Source: Rhizobium sp. NRK18
Lineage (GTDB): Bacteria > Pseudomonadota > Alphaproteobacteria > Rhizobiales > Rhizobiaceae
Reading direction: 5' to 3'
NCBI RefSeq assembly: GCF_024385575.1
Contig: NZ_JANFMV010000001.1
Coordinates: 806,001 to 870,000 of the forward strand
Length of the DNA stretch: 64,000 nucleotides
The notes beneath the pieces were generated by a model. The model ran no database searches and was not told the origin of the DNA. It saw nothing but the letters and a program-made list of their open reading frames with translations. The stretch's first letter is position 1, and each line of letters opens with the position of its first letter. Shown here in pieces: positions 1 through 9,835 of this stretch. The position numbers and the translations under genes were made by a program.

Positions 1-235
1 AGCGGATGTGTTGCTGGCCGGCGACGTGTTCTACGACCAGAGCTTTGCCGCCGCCATCATTCCCTGGTTCGAAAAGCTGTCGGCTTCAGGGGTGACGGTC
101 ATCGCCGGCGATCCGGGACGGGCCTACTGCCCCCGGGACCGGCTGACGTCGCTTGAGGTCTACGAGGTGCCGGTTACCCGCGCGTTGGAAGACAGCGAGG
201 TCAAGCGGACCGTCGTCTGGCGGTTCGGCGGTTAG
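1..235 (+). CDS. C-terminal part of a class I SAM-dependent methyltransferase (5' end outside window)
   Basis: The frame is open from the first base of the window (first complete codon at position 2) to a TAG stop at 233-235, so only about 77 C-terminal residues are visible. The segments LLAGDVFYDQ, IAGDPGRAY, VPVTR.LED and a final VWRF match the end of the small protein-lysine/NNT1-like methyltransferase family (ETFB lysine methyltransferase-like) from family knowledge. The SAM-binding N-terminal half is off the window, so substrate cannot be judged. The gene converges with the next gene and their stop codons overlap by 4 bases. Confidence 0.65.
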   Translation, partial: ADVLLAGDVFYDQSFAAAIIPWFEKLSASGVTVIAGDPGRAYCPRDRLTSLEVYEVPVTRALEDSEVKRTVVWRFGG

Positions 236-651
236 GGACGGATCACACACACGCCTGCTTCCATCGAGCAGCTTGCGGCGGCGACATTCGGCGAGACATG
301 GATGATCTTGGCCGTCGGCGGCGGCGCGATCGTCTGGACGCCTACGCCGCTGCGCGAAAGATAGGCATAGGTGCCGTTGCCGCTATAGCTGACGACAGAA
401 ATGCTGCCGGCATAGGTGCCGTTGCCCTTGATGTGGATCGGAACATTCGGGCCGATGAAGGGCGGATTGTCGAAGTCCGTCCAGTCGCGATCAGGTCCGC
501 GATGGTCGTGCCGACCGTGATCTCGATCCCAGCCGTGGTCGCCGTGATGGCGGTGACGGGAAAAATCTCCAGCAGTTGCCGTCATGGCAAGCCCGCAGGC
601 AGCAAGGATAAACGTTGCAAGGGAGAGGGACTTCGTGATGCGCGCTATCAT
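232..651 (-). CDS. small secreted His-rich protein of unknown function
   Basis: This encodes 139 residues from the ATG at 651, chosen because AAAGAGG lies just upstream and translation then begins with a classic signal peptide (basic MIARITK, hydrophobic core, likely cleavage after ATATA). A longer frame exists to 717 but would bury the signal. The mature N-terminus is rich in His, Asp and Arg (HRHHGDHGWDRDHGRHDHRG), which could bind metal; this is inference. The middle holds two copies of GNGTYA about 12 residues apart. Two cysteines near the C-terminus could form a disulfide. No family is recognised. A candidate CtrA site lies 30-45 bases upstream of the start. Confidence 0.7.
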   Translation of the reverse strand: MIARITKSLSLATFILAACGLAMTATAGDFSRHRHHGDHGWDRDHGRHDHRGPDRDWTDFDNPPFIGPNVPIHIKGNGTYAGSISVVSYSGNGTYAYLSRSGVGVQTIAPPPTAKIIHVSPNVAAASCSMEAGVCVIRP

Positions 652-680
652 GGCGGCCTCTTTCTGACTCGGTACAAAAG

Positions 681-696
681 TTAATGAAAGATTAAC
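681..696 (-). promoter_or_regulatory. candidate CtrA binding site
   Basis: The sequence TTAA-N7-TTAAC is an exact match to the CtrA consensus known from Caulobacter and other alphaproteobacteria. It lies 30-45 bases upstream of the start of the secreted His-rich protein and 247 bases upstream of sdhC. Only the match is seen; binding is inferred. Confidence 0.4.
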
Positions 697-875
697 CGCG
701 TCAGGGCCGTAAGGCAATGGTCAGGTCTGATGCGACGCTTTCGTCCGTCCCTTGCCGTGGCGGGTATCCCGCCCAGATTTAAATAATCGATTAAATGCCG
801 AAATGGTCGTCCGCAGGACTTGCCGCGACGTAAATCGGCTATTAAACGAGGGAATTGGTGCAACGCACATTCGAT

Positions 876-890
876 GCACAATTGTTGTGC
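876..890. promoter_or_regulatory. inverted repeat in the sdhC promoter/leader
   Basis: GCACAA-TTG-TTGTGC is a perfect 6-bp inverted repeat about 53 bases upstream of the sdhC ATG. A second inverted repeat, GACGTG (903-908) / CACGTC (917-922), follows. Either could be an operator or leader structure for the sdh operon; no known regulator is recognised. Confidence 0.3.
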
Positions 891-942
891 GTTTGATGGA
901 AAGACGTGCTTACAGCCACGTCCAACGCCTTATGAGGACACG

Positions 943-1335
943 ATGGCGAATGTGACAAACAACCGGCCGCTGTCGCCGCATCTGCAGATTTACAAGCTCA
1001 TTCCGACGATGGCGATGTCGATCGTCCACCGCATTACCGGTGGCGCGCTCTATTTCGGCACCATCCTCGTCGCATGGTGGCTGATCGCAGCGGCGTCCGG
1101 GCAGGCCTATTTCGACTGGGTCAATGCGATCTACGGCTCCTTCATCGGTCGCCTCATCCTGTTCGGCTACACTTGGGCGCTGGTTCACCACATGCTCGGC
1201 GGCCTGCGCCATTTCATGTGGGATCTCGGCTACGGCTTCGAGAAGCATTTTTCCACCAAGCTCGCCAAGGCGACCCTCGTCGCCTCCATCTGTCTGACCG
1301 TCCTGATCTGGATCGTCGGCTACATCGTTCGGTAA
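943..1335 (+). CDS. sdhC: succinate dehydrogenase cytochrome b556 subunit
   Basis: The product is a membrane anchor of succinate dehydrogenase (complex II) that binds heme b and helps form the quinone site. It is 130 residues from the ATG at 943, preceded by GAGG; a longer in-frame extension lacks family similarity. SPHLQIYKL near residue 11 and SIVHRITG (residues 26-33) are family signatures, and the HHMLGGLRH segment (about residue 82) carries the conserved heme-region histidines. Three transmembrane segments are evident. It is the first gene of sdhCDAB, with sdhD 12 bases downstream. Confidence 0.95.
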   Translation: MANVTNNRPLSPHLQIYKLIPTMAMSIVHRITGGALYFGTILVAWWLIAAASGQAYFDWVNAIYGSFIGRLILFGYTWALVHHMLGGLRHFMWDLGYGFEKHFSTKLAKATLVASICLTVLIWIVGYIVR

Positions 1336-1347
1336 GGGAGTAGGCTC

Positions 1348-1728
1348 ATGGACATGCGTACGCCACTCGGCAAGGTTCGCGGGCTGGGTTCCGCCAAGGA
1401 CGGAACGGAACATTTCTGGCGCCAGCGCCTGACCGCCGTCGCCAACGTGCCGCTGCTTCTTTTCTTCATCTTCTTCCTGATCGCCTATAATGGCGCGGAT
1501 TATGCCACCGTGGTGGGCGCGCTCGCCAATCCGGTCGTCGCCGTCGTCATGGCCCTGGTGATCATTTCCGGCATCATCCACATGAAGCTCGGGATGCAGG
1601 TCATCATCGAGGACTACATTCACGGCGAGAAGCTGAAGCTCGCCCTTCTGATGCTCAACACATTCTTTGCGGTTCTGATTGGCGCGCTCTGTCTCTTCGC
1701 CATTCTGAAGATCGCATTCGTAGGATAA
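1348..1728 (+). CDS. sdhD: succinate dehydrogenase hydrophobic membrane anchor
   Basis: The product is the second membrane anchor of complex II, 126 residues with three transmembrane segments (about residues 32-50, 60-80 and 100-122). The N-terminal [22 protein letters not shown] and the [15 protein letters not shown] segment are typical of alphaproteobacterial SdhD; the histidine in that segment is a likely heme ligand. It starts 12 bases after sdhC with GGGAG upstream, and sdhA begins 7 bases after its stop, so the genes are co-transcribed. Confidence 0.95.
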   Translation: MDMRTPLGKVRGLGSAKDGTEHFWRQRLTAVANVPLLLFFIFFLIAYNGADYATVVGALANPVVAVVMALVIISGIIHMKLGMQVIIEDYIHGEKLKLALLMLNTFFAVLIGALCLFAILKIAFVG

Positions 1729-1735
1729 CCGCGTT

Positions 1736-3580
1736 ATGGCTGAAAACAGTTCTCCCGCCCGGAATGGCAAGGCTTATACCTATGTCGATCATGCCTATGA
1801 CGTGATCGTCGTCGGCGCCGGTGGCGCCGGTCTGCGCGCCACGCTCGGCATGGCCGAGCAGGGCTTCAAGACCGCCTGCATCACCAAGGTCTTCCCGACC
1901 CGCTCGCACACGGTTGCCGCCCAGGGCGGCATCGCCGCCTCGCTGCAGAACATGACGCCGGACTGCTGGCAGTGGCACCTCTACGACACCGTCAAGGGTT
2001 CCGACTGGCTCGGCGACGTCGACGCCATGCAGTATCTCGCCATGGAAGCGCCGAAGGCGGTCTACGAGCTCGAGCATTACGGCGTGCCGTTCTCGCGCAA
2101 CGAGGAAGGCAAGATCTACCAGCGTCCGTTCGGCGGACACATGCAGAACTACGGCGAAGGCCCGCCGGTACAGCGCACCTGTGCCGCTGCCGACCGTACC
2201 GGCCACGCCATCCTGCACACGCTTTACGGTCAGTCGCTCAGGAACAATGCCGAGTTTTTCATCGAGTATTTCGCGCTCGACCTGATCATGTCCGACGATG
2301 GCCGTTGCACCGGCGTCGTTGCCTGGAACCTCGACGACGGCACGATCCACCGCTTCTCGGCCAAGATGGTCGTTCTGGCGACCGGCGGTTACGGGCGCGC
2401 GTATTTCTCGGCGACTTCGGCCCACACCTGCACGGGTGACGGCGGCGGCATGATCGCCCGCGCCGGCCTGCCGCTGCAGGACATGGAATTCGTGCAGTTC
2501 CACCCGACCGGCATCTACGGCGCCGGCTGTCTCATCACCGAAGGCGCACGCGGGGAGGGCGGTTACCTCGTCAACTCCGAAGGCGAGCGCTTCATGGAAC
2601 GCTACGCACCGTCGGCGAAGGACCTGGCGTCGCGCGACGTCGTTTCGCGCTGCATGACGATGGAAATCCGTGAAGGCCGCGGCGTCGGCAAGAACAAGGA
2701 TCACATCTTCCTGCATCTGGATCATCTCGATCCCGCCGTCCTGCACGAGCGCCTGCCGGGCATTTCGGAAAGCGCGAAGATCTTCGCCGGCGTCGATGTG
2801 ACGCGCGAGCCGATCCCGGTTCTGCCGACCGTCCACTACAACATGGGCGGCATTCCCACGAACTACTGGGGCGAGGTTCTGAACGCCGACGGTTCCAATC
2901 CGGAACGCATCGCACCCGGCCTGATGGCCGTCGGCGAAGCCGGTTGTGCCTCCGTTCATGGCGCCAACCGTCTCGGCTCCAACTCGCTGATCGACCTCGT
3001 CGTTTTCGGCCGTGCGGCAGCGATCCGCGCCGGCCAGATCATCGACCGGTCGTCGCCGATCCCCGCCCTCAACACGGCGGCCTGCGACAAGATCATGGAA
3101 CGCTTCGACAGCCTGCGTTATGCCTCCGGCTCGGCGCCGACGGCTGTCGTTCGCGACAAGATGCAGCGCGCCATGCAGGAAGACGCCGCCGTCTTCCGGA
3201 CGCAGGAAGCGCTGGAATCGGGCTGCCGCCGCATCTCGGAAATCTGGAAGGGCGACCTGCAGGACATCAAGGTCACCGACCGTTCGCTGATCTGGAATTC
3301 CGATCTGGTCGAAACGCTCGAGCTGCATAACCTGATGGCGAACGCGATCACCACGGTTTACGGCGCGGAAGCCCGCAAGGAAAGCCGCGGTTCGCATGCG
3401 CGCGAAGACTATGTCGACGGACCGTTCGGCGGCCGCGACGACGTCAACTGGCGCAAGCACACGCTGGCCTGGGTCAACGAGGCCGGCGACGTCAAGCTCG
3501 ACTATCGCCCGGTTCACACCGAACTTCTGGCCGACGGCATCGATCCGCACAAGATCGAGCCCAAGGCCCGCGTTTACTGA
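1736..3580 (+). CDS. sdhA: succinate dehydrogenase flavoprotein subunit
   Basis: This catalytic subunit oxidises succinate to fumarate at a covalently bound FAD on the cytoplasmic side of the inner membrane. The 614-residue length is normal. The FAD-binding [13 protein letters not shown] lies near the N-terminus, followed by [10 protein letters not shown], whose histidine is the FAD attachment site in this family. HPTGI and the EGARGEGG loop carry active-site residues, and the C-terminal fumarate reductase domain ends in a basic [11 protein letters not shown] segment. It is the third gene of sdhCDAB; sdhB follows 17 bases later. Confidence 0.97.
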   Translation: MAENSSPARNGKAYTYVDHAYDVIVVGAGGAGLRATLGMAEQGFKTACITKVFPTRSHTVAAQGGIAASLQNMTPDCWQWHLYDTVKGSDWLGDVDAMQYLAMEAPKAVYELEHYGVPFSRNEEGKIYQRPFGGHMQNYGEGPPVQRTCAAADRTGHAILHTLYGQSLRNNAEFFIEYFALDLIMSDDGRCTGVVAWNLDDGTIHRFSAKMVVLATGGYGRAYFSATSAHTCTGDGGGMIARAGLPLQDMEFVQFHPTGIYGAGCLITEGARGEGGYLVNSEGERFMERYAPSAKDLASRDVVSRCMTMEIREGRGVGKNKDHIFLHLDHLDPAVLHERLPGISESAKIFAGVDVTREPIPVLPTVHYNMGGIPTNYWGEVLNADGSNPERIAPGLMAVGEAGCASVHGANRLGSNSLIDLVVFGRAAAIRAGQIIDRSSPIPALNTAACDKIMERFDSLRYASGSAPTAVVRDKMQRAMQEDAAVFRTQEALESGCRRISEIWKGDLQDIKVTDRSLIWNSDLVETLELHNLMANAITTVYGAEARKESRGSHAREDYVDGPFGGRDDVNWRKHTLAWVNEAGDVKLDYRPVHTELLADGIDPHKIEPKARVY

Positions 3581-3597
3581 TTGAGGAGATCTGAACC

Positions 3598-4377
3598 ATG
3601 GTTGAACTTGCTCTCCCCAAGAATTCGCAGGTCGGCGAAGGCAAGACCTGGCCGAAGCCGGAAGGCGCGACGAACGTTCGCGAATATCGCGTCTATCGCT
3701 GGAATCCGGACGACGGCAAGAACCCGTCGATCGACACCTATTACATCGATCTCGACAATTGCGGACCGATGGTGCTCGACGGTCTGCTCTACATCAAGAA
3801 CAACATCGACCCGACGCTGACGCTGCGCCGTTCCTGTCGTGAAGGCATCTGCGGTTCCTGCGCGATGAACATCGACGGCACGAATACGCTTGCCTGCACC
3901 AAGGGCATGGACGACATCAAGGGTGCGGTGAAGATCTACCCGCTGCCGCACATGCCGGTGGTCAAGGATCTGGTGCCGGACCTCAACAACTTCTACGCCC
4001 AGCACCGCTCGATCGAGCCCTGGCTGAAGACGGTTTCTCCGCCGCCGGCCAAGGAATGGAAGCAGAGCCACGAGGATCGCCTGAAGCTCGACGGCCTCTA
4101 TGAGTGCATTCTCTGCGCCTGCTGCTCGACCTCCTGTCCGAGCTACTGGTGGAACGGCGACCGTTACCTCGGTCCGGCCGTCCTGCTGCAGGCCTATCGC
4201 TGGCTGATCGACAGCCGCGACGAAGCGACCGGCGAACGCCTCGACGATCTCGAGGATCCGTTCCGCCTCTATCGCTGCCACACCATCATGAACTGTGCGC
4301 AAGCCTGCCCCAAGGGTCTGAACCCGGCCAAGGCGATCGCGGAGATCAAGAAGATGATGGTCGAGCGTCGCGTCTGA
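3598..4377 (+). CDS. sdhB: succinate dehydrogenase iron-sulfur subunit
   Basis: The product passes electrons from FAD to quinone through three Fe-S clusters. In its 259 residues the [2Fe-2S] ligands are in CREGICGSC and a later Cys (about 80-101), the [4Fe-4S] ligands in [12 protein letters not shown] (about 171), and the [3Fe-4S] region in [14 protein letters not shown] (about 227). GGAG lies before the ATG. It is the last gene of the operon and is followed by a strong terminator. Confidence 0.97.
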   Translation: MVELALPKNSQVGEGKTWPKPEGATNVREYRVYRWNPDDGKNPSIDTYYIDLDNCGPMVLDGLLYIKNNIDPTLTLRRSCREGICGSCAMNIDGTNTLACTKGMDDIKGAVKIYPLPHMPVVKDLVPDLNNFYAQHRSIEPWLKTVSPPPAKEWKQSHEDRLKLDGLYECILCACCSTSCPSYWWNGDRYLGPAVLLQAYRWLIDSRDEATGERLDDLEDPFRLYRCHTIMNCAQACPKGLNPAKAIAEIKKMMVERRV

Positions 4378-4405
4378 CGCCTGCCATTACACGAGTAAAC
4401 ACGGG

Positions 4406-4440
4406 AGGGGCCGCGGGCATGCGCGGCCCTTTCCTTTTGT
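4406..4440 (+). terminator. Rho-independent terminator of sdhCDAB
   Basis: GGGCCGCG (4408-4415) pairs perfectly with CGCGGCCC (4422-4429) around a 6-base loop, followed by TTTCCTTTT. It lies about 30 bases after the sdhB stop. Confidence 0.85.
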
Positions 4441-4679
4441 CAGTTCGCTTTCCCGATCCGTCAATTCGATTCGGCAAGCGCCGATGCGTGGCTTCCCGAA
4501 AGGCGGGGTTGATGCAGGCGATTGCCTGCGGGGTGCGGCAAAACCGCAAAAAAGGCGGGCGCTTTTTCCCTTTGCCGTGATTTCGCCGGAGGTTGCCTTG
4601 ATTCATCCCCATCTTTCACGATAATCCGGGCAACCTCTAGGGAAGACAAGCCCGCCAAGGGCAAGCAAGGAGTTTGGCG
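4441..4679. other. intergenic region upstream of the Omp19-like gene, with inverted repeats
   Basis: No convincing gene is present between the sdh terminator and the next start. The stretch holds small hairpins, GCAGGC-GATT-GCCTGC (4514-4529) and TGCGG/CCGCA (around 4535-4549), and a longer inverted repeat GAGGTTGCC (4589-4597) / GGCAACCTC (4629-4637) with a 31-base spacer just before the RBS of the lipoprotein gene. The promoter of the lipoprotein gene must lie here; no clear -35/-10 pair stands out. Confidence 0.5.
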
Positions 4680-5198
4680 ATGCAGTTCAGATTTGCGGCG
4701 GCCGGTGTAATGATCGCTCTGGCACTCTCGGGATGCCAGCGCACGTCTTATTACGACCAGCAGCCGTCATCGACCCTGCCGCCGCTGCAGGCCCAGCCGG
4801 TGCCGTCCGTACAGTCCGGACAGCTGCCGCCGCCGAACGGGACGCAGATGCCGGGTGACCAGACGATGCAGAACGGCATGCCGCCAGCCGGCAATCCGGC
4901 CGTGGCCGCCAATGCGATGGACGTCACGAAGGAATCCATGGTCGGTAGCTGGAAGGTTTCCAATTCCGGCGTCACCTGCGACATGTTCCTGACGCTGACC
5001 AATCTCGGTTCCGGCCTGCGTGGCGGAACGCGCGGCTGCCTTGGTCCGCTGACGACGATGGCTTCCTGGGAAGTCAGCGGCAAGCAGATCTCGGTCAAGG
5101 ATCGCGACGGCAACGTCATCGGCACGCTCTACAAGACGGCCGACGCCCGCTTCGACGGCACGACCGCTGCCGGCCAGCCCTTCAGCCTCAGCCGCTAA
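4680..5198 (+). CDS. Omp19/Inh-family outer-membrane lipoprotein (protease inhibitor-like)
   Basis: This is a 172-residue lipoprotein. The ATG at 4680 is chosen over an upstream TTG because AAGGAG (4667-4672) sits 7 bases before it. The signal ends in a lipobox LALSGC; the cysteine is the expected lipidation site. A Pro/Gln/Gly-rich linker leads into a C-terminal domain with VGSWKVS, CDMFLTL and CLGP, with two cysteines in a probable disulfide. This is the AprI/Inh beta-barrel inhibitor fold found in Brucella Omp19, which inhibits proteases. The position between sdh and zapE/mdh fits the order recalled for Brucella. The protease target here is unknown. Confidence 0.8.
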   Translation: MQFRFAAAGVMIALALSGCQRTSYYDQQPSSTLPPLQAQPVPSVQSGQLPPPNGTQMPGDQTMQNGMPPAGNPAVAANAMDVTKESMVGSWKVSNSGVTCDMFLTLTNLGSGLRGGTRGCLGPLTTMASWEVSGKQISVKDRDGNVIGTLYKTADARFDGTTAAGQPFSLSR

Positions 5199-5204
5199 CA
5201 GGAC

Positions 5205-5223
5205 CCGCCGCGTCCTGCGGCGG
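5205..5223 (+). other. GC-rich hairpin before zapE
   Basis: CCGCCGC (5205-5211) pairs with GCGGCGG (5217-5223) around a 5-base loop. There is no T-run, so termination would be weak. It lies 14 bases upstream of the zapE start, which has no clear ribosome binding site. Confidence 0.45.
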
Positions 5224-5237
5224 CATACGGGCGATCC

Positions 5238-6401
5238 ATGCAGCCTGCGCCAGACTACAATCTCAGCGTCAGCGAAAAGCTGAAGGCCCTTGCCGCATCC
5301 GGCGAACTGAAGCCGGATCCGGCGCAGATGGCTGTCGCCGCGCGCCTCGACCGCATCCTCAGCGACCTCAAGGAACACCGGCACGCAGCGAAGACCAGCG
5401 CGCTCGGTTGGCTGTTTGCCGCCCGCAAGGGCAAGAAGAAGGAAGCGGTCAAGGGGCTTTATGTCCATGGCAGCGTCGGACGCGGCAAGACCATGCTGAT
5501 GGACATGTTCTTCCAGATGGCGCCGGTCAAGCGTAAGCGTCGCGCGCATTTCCACGAGTTCATGGGCGACGTCCATGCCCGGATCCACGCCCACCGCCAG
5601 AAACTGAAAAGCGGCGAGGCGACGCAGGCCGATCCTGTGCCGCCGGTCGCTTCCGAGCTTTTTGCCGAGGCTGAGCTTCTGTGCTTCGACGAGTTCACGG
5701 TGACGGACATCGCCGATGCGATGATCCTCGGACGGTTGTTCACCGAGTTGTTCTCGCGCGGCTGCGTGCTGGTGGCAACGTCCAACGTCGAACCCGACAA
5801 TCTCTACAAGGACGGACTCAATCGCGGCCTGTTCCTGCCGTTTGTCGCACTGCTGAAAGAGTATGTGGGCATCGTGTCGCTGGATTCTCCCAACGACTAC
5901 CGCATGGAGAAGCTGAACAGCCTGCCCGTCTTCATGACGCCGCTCGATGACCGTACCGATGCGGCGATGAATGCGACCTGGAATGCCTATGCCGAGGGGC
6001 GCAAGCCTTCGGTCGAGACGATCGAGCTGAAAGGCCGGTCGATCAAGGTGCCGCAGGCCGTGGGAACGATGGCGCGTTTCGGTTTCTCCGACCTCTGCAG
6101 CAAGCCGCTGGGCGCATCCGACTATCTGGCGATTACCGAGAAATACGACACCATCTTCGTCGATCACATCCCGCAAATGGGGGCAGATCGTCGCAACGAG
6201 ATCAAGAGATTGATTATCCTGGTGGACGCTCTTTATGATCGCAAGGTACGCCTGATCGCATCGGCGGCCTCATGGCCGGAGGAGCTTCTGACCGAACGGC
6301 GCGGTACGGAAGGCTTTGAATTCGATCGAACGATCTCGCGTCTGTTCGAGATGCGGAGCCAGGAATATCTTGAGGCCAGCCGGGAAGCTCATGCCGGCTG
6401 A
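5238..6401 (+). CDS. zapE: cell division protein ZapE (AFG1-like ATPase)
   Basis: This is a 387-residue AAA-type P-loop ATPase. The Walker A motif is HGSVGRGKT at about residues 76-84, Walker B is LLCFDEF near 147, and the sensor region is VATSNVEPDNLY. In E. coli ZapE interacts with FtsZ and acts at the Z-ring; the mitochondrial homologue Afg1/Lace1 handles respiratory-chain proteins. The family is conserved beside mdh in rhizobia and Brucella. The ATG at 5238 lacks an evident Shine-Dalgarno sequence. It is followed by a 178-bp gap to mdh. Confidence 0.9.
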   Translation: MQPAPDYNLSVSEKLKALAASGELKPDPAQMAVAARLDRILSDLKEHRHAAKTSALGWLFAARKGKKKEAVKGLYVHGSVGRGKTMLMDMFFQMAPVKRKRRAHFHEFMGDVHARIHAHRQKLKSGEATQADPVPPVASELFAEAELLCFDEFTVTDIADAMILGRLFTELFSRGCVLVATSNVEPDNLYKDGLNRGLFLPFVALLKEYVGIVSLDSPNDYRMEKLNSLPVFMTPLDDRTDAAMNATWNAYAEGRKPSVETIELKGRSIKVPQAVGTMARFGFSDLCSKPLGASDYLAITEKYDTIFVDHIPQMGADRRNEIKRLIILVDALYDRKVRLIASAASWPEELLTERRGTEGFEFDRTISRLFEMRSQEYLEASREAHAG

Positions 6402-6422
6402 CGCTGAAATGGTGCGAAATTA

Positions 6423-6440
6423 TCTTACGTTTACGTAAGA
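6423..6440. promoter_or_regulatory. palindrome upstream of the mdh-suc operon
   Basis: TCTTACG (6423-6429) and CGTAAGA (6434-6440) form perfect arms around TTTA. The site is 21 bases past the zapE stop and about 140 bases before the mdh ATG. It may be a repressor/activator site or a weak terminator for zapE. Confidence 0.35.
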
Positions 6441-6462
6441 ATTTTGTCATCTAAACGATTGA

Positions 6463-7542
<1,080 letters not shown>

Positions 7543-7575
7543 TCACCTGAACCTTATCAAAGCAGGGATATACGA

Positions 7576-8772
<1,197 letters not shown>

Positions 8773-8777
8773 GTTAG

Positions 8778-9680
8778 ATGTCCATTCTCGTAAACAAAGA
8801 CACCAAGGTCCTCGTACAGGGCCTGACCGGCAAGACCGGTACCTTCCACACCGAGCAGGCGCTCGCCTATTACGGCACGAAGATGGTCGGCGGTATCCAC
8901 CCTTCCAAGGGCGGCACCAACTGGACCGGTTCCAAGGGTGAAAGCCTGCCGATCTTCGCTTCCGTCGCCGAAGGCAAGGAAGCCACCGGCGCCAACGCAT
9001 CCGTGATCTACGTTCCGCCGGCAGGCGCCGGTGCGGCGATCATCGAAGCGATCGAAGCCGAAATCCCGCTGATCGTCTGCATCACCGAGGGCATCCCGGT
9101 CGAAGACATGGTCAACGTCAAGGCAAAGCTCGACAAGTCCAAGTCGCGCCTGATCGGACCGAACTGCCCGGGCGTCCTGACGCCGGAAGAATGCAAGATC
9201 GGCATCATGCCGGGCTCGATCTTCAAGAAGGGTTCCGTCGGCGTCCTGTCGCGCTCCGGCACGCTGACCTATGAAGCCGTGTTCCAGACCTCGAACGAAG
9301 GCCTCGGCCAGACGACGGCTGTCGGCATCGGCGGCGACCCGGTCAAGGGCACCGAGTTCATCGACATGCTGGAAATGTTCCTGGCCGACGACGAGACGAA
9401 GTCGATCATCATGATCGGCGAAATCGGCGGCTCGGCCGAAGAAGATGCGGCGCAGTTCCTCAAGGACGAAGCCAAGCGCGGCCGCAAGAAGCCGATGGTC
9501 GGCTTCATCGCCGGCCGTACGGCTCCTCCCGGCCGTACGATGGGCCATGCCGGCGCCGTCATTTCCGGCGGCAAGGGCGGTGCGGAAGACAAGATCGCGG
9601 CCATGGAATCGGCCGGCATCCGCGTCTCGCCGTCGCCGGCTCGCCTCGGCAAGACGCTGGTCGAAGTCCTCAAGGGCTGA
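8778..9680 (+). CDS. sucD: succinyl-CoA ligase alpha subunit
   Basis: This subunit of succinyl-CoA synthetase binds CoA and carries the phosphohistidine. It is 300 residues. [12 protein letters not shown] is the CoA-binding N-terminus, PNCPGVLTP and [13 protein letters not shown] are typical, and [10 protein letters not shown] near residue 257 holds the active-site histidine. It is tightly linked to sucC. After the stop comes a perfect 12-bp hairpin before sucA. Confidence 0.97.
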   Translation: MSILVNKDTKVLVQGLTGKTGTFHTEQALAYYGTKMVGGIHPSKGGTNWTGSKGESLPIFASVAEGKEATGANASVIYVPPAGAGAAIIEAIEAEIPLIVCITEGIPVEDMVNVKAKLDKSKSRLIGPNCPGVLTPEECKIGIMPGSIFKKGSVGVLSRSGTLTYEAVFQTSNEGLGQTTAVGIGGDPVKGTEFIDMLEMFLADDETKSIIMIGEIGGSAEEDAAQFLKDEAKRGRKKPMVGFIAGRTAPPGRTMGHAGAVISGGKGGAEDKIAAMESAGIRVSPSPARLGKTLVEVLKG

Positions 9681-9691
9681 CATTTGAAATT

Positions 9692-9724
9692 CCATGAGGG
9701 GAAGGCCACATTTTCCCCTCATGG
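9692..9724 (+). terminator. 12-bp hairpin between sucD and sucA (attenuator or processing site)
   Basis: CCATGAGGGGAA (9692-9703) pairs perfectly with TTCCCCTCATGG (9713-9724) around a 9-base loop. No strong T-run follows, so it may partially terminate or stabilise the upstream mdh-sucCD message rather than end it. Confidence 0.55.
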
Positions 9725-9835
9725 TTCCGGTTTATCCCGGCGGCGGCAAGTCGGGCCGTGTGAAATGCCGACGAGAAACCTGGGTGACGAGAAAAGCCCT
9801 GACAAGGAGGCAGGCCCGCGGGTCTGCAAATACCC

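Noticed and set aside
1655..3550. A 631-codon open frame on the minus strand opposite sdhA
   Set aside because: It lies antisense to a certain gene in high-GC DNA with strong third-position bias; its product is Arg/Asp/Val-rich with no recognisable domain.
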